DNA of 64,000 nucleotides from a virus. The notes beneath the pieces are model-generated. The model did not search any database. It saw only the letters and a list, made by a program, of their open reading frames with translations, and was not told the DNA's origin. Below, piece by piece: positions 63,580 through 64,000 of this stretch. The translations under genes and the position numbers were made by a program. The stretch spans positions 62,001 to 126,000 of the IMG/VR virus record IMGVR_UViG_3300024329_000004, one strand, 5' to 3'. How positions within the stretch are numbered: position 1 is the stretch's first letter; each line of letters begins with the position of its first letter.

Positions 63580-63641
63580 ATTACTATACTAATATAAGCA
63601 AAAAATCTGAGATAAAAAAACTTTTAGCTGTTTATTTTCAA
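63580..63641 (-). promoter_or_regulatory. Promoter-like repeat, copy 2
   Basis: This is the second copy of the ~60 bp unit at 63144-63205, with only a few base differences, including the TATCTCA and TTGCTTATATTAGTATAG segments on the minus strand. It lies directly after the terminator of the amidotransferase gene and before the IDLTGPEG gene. Confidence 0.6.
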
Positions 63642-63666
63642 AAAACTTTTGGTTATAACCAGAAGT
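63640..63666 (-). terminator. Intrinsic terminator after the glutamine amidotransferase gene
   Basis: The minus strand forms ACTTCTGGTTATAACCAAAAGT, a near-perfect palindrome with one mismatched pair, followed by a T run. It begins 2 bases after the stop codon at 63669-63671. Confidence 0.78.
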
Positions 63667-63668
63667 TA

Positions 63669-64000
63669 TTACAAAAACTTATGGTACAGTTTACCTAAAG
63701 GATATTCGTTATCTTCTGACTCCATCTTTTCAGGATGCCATTGAACTGCCCATATCTTTTTATCTAAGTCTTCGAATCCTTCAACTACAGAATATAATGG
63801 ATATGAAAGATGTGTAGCTTTGAAGTTTTTAGCTAGTATATTACAGTGTTGATGATGCCTAGAATTAACACTAGTTAATGTTCCATTTAAATCTTCAACC
63901 GTATGGAATTGAGATGGCTTCCCGCTATGATCAACGTCTTCTGAAAAGTCAGCTGCTTTATGATCTTCTACTATTGCATCAGATAAATCTTCTACCGTTC
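63669..64000 (-). CDS. Class I glutamine amidotransferase-like protein (peptidase C26 type), C-terminal fragment
   Basis: The frame is open from the window edge to a stop at 63669, giving ~110 residues. It includes the substrate-side segment LTSVNSRHHQHCNI, YSVVEGFEDLD and the catalytic-triad segment IWAVQWHPEKME, typical of gamma-glutamyl-GABA hydrolase (PuuD) and other class I amidotransferases. The catalytic Cys lies outside the window. Such phage enzymes are usually assigned to nucleotide or peptide metabolism; the substrate is not readable here. The reading ends in LGKLYHKFL, just before the terminator. Confidence 0.78.
   Translation of the reverse strand, partial: TVEDLSDAIVEDHKAADFSEDVDHSGKPSQFHTVEDLNGTLTSVNSRHHQHCNILAKNFKATHLSYPLYSVVEGFEDLDKKIWAVQWHPEKMESEDNEYPLGKLYHKFL

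Noticed and set aside
1-64000. tRNA genes, integrase, transposase or insertion sequences
   Set aside because: I looked for cloverleaf-like segments and recombinase motifs and saw none; a tRNA scan would settle the first point.

Overview
This window is a contiguous piece of a large, AT-rich, tailed-phage genome with T4-type (myovirus) organisation. Every gene I can support lies on the minus strand, so the genes read from right to left, usually with overlaps or gaps of a few bases. I see no tRNA, integrase, transposase or CRISPR array. Start codons are preceded by A/T-rich leaders and I see no Shine-Dalgarno motif at the starts I inspected. That pattern is typical of Bacteroidota (for example Flavobacteriia) and their phages, so such a host is my inference; the sequence does not name it.

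Layout in transcription order. At 64000-61535 lie an edge fragment of a class I glutamine amidotransferase, several small genes and a UV-damage endonuclease. Two almost identical ~60 bp promoter-like units stand before two of the small genes. At 61523-59088 are virion-cargo-like genes. At 59013-56084 are a dCMP deaminase and small unknown genes. At 56048-27960 is the baseplate and tail block: LysM-like protein, gp27-like hub, tube-type protein, gp5-like OB protein, gp25, gp6, a probable gp7 and large unknown virion proteins. A four-S1-domain protein and a GS-fold amidoligase with a pentapeptide-repeat tail are embedded in this block. At 27957-20928 are two giant collagen-repeat fibres, one ending in a Hint (intein-like) domain. 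At 20918-17467 are an envelope-anchored protein, an unknown protein and a tail-tube-fold protein. At 17429-11779 lies a replication/recombination cluster: a RuvC-like resolvase, gp32 ssDNA-binding protein, gp61-like primase, UvsY and UvsW. At 11745-1 are large cargo-like proteins surrounding a nuclease / ligase-NMNAT / ligase operon.

The most striking signal is a shared N-terminal leader with fixed spacing: F at residue 7, E/D at 8, F/Y/W at 10, then [ILV]-x-E. It occurs on many otherwise unrelated proteins, and a shorter version (MKTFFEYLSE) closely matches the T4 capsid-targeting sequence MKTYQEFIAE that the prohead protease gp21 removes. Related [ILV]-x-E|A/G/K junctions recur inside a 1072-residue and a 708-residue protein, which look like head-packaged polyproteins, and one falls exactly between the ligase and NMNAT domains of a fused enzyme. 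I infer that this phage packs into its head, and delivers with its DNA, a large set of proteins that may include RNA/DNA-ligase-type and NAD-synthesis enzymes.

A second signal is an octamer GATATATA (read on the minus strand) found in 11 gene-boundary regions, all in the same orientation. It is a good candidate for the late-promoter box, corresponding to T4 TATAAATA. Several cargo genes and the S1 gene have their own box and their own hairpin terminator, so they are probably expressed as single-gene units.
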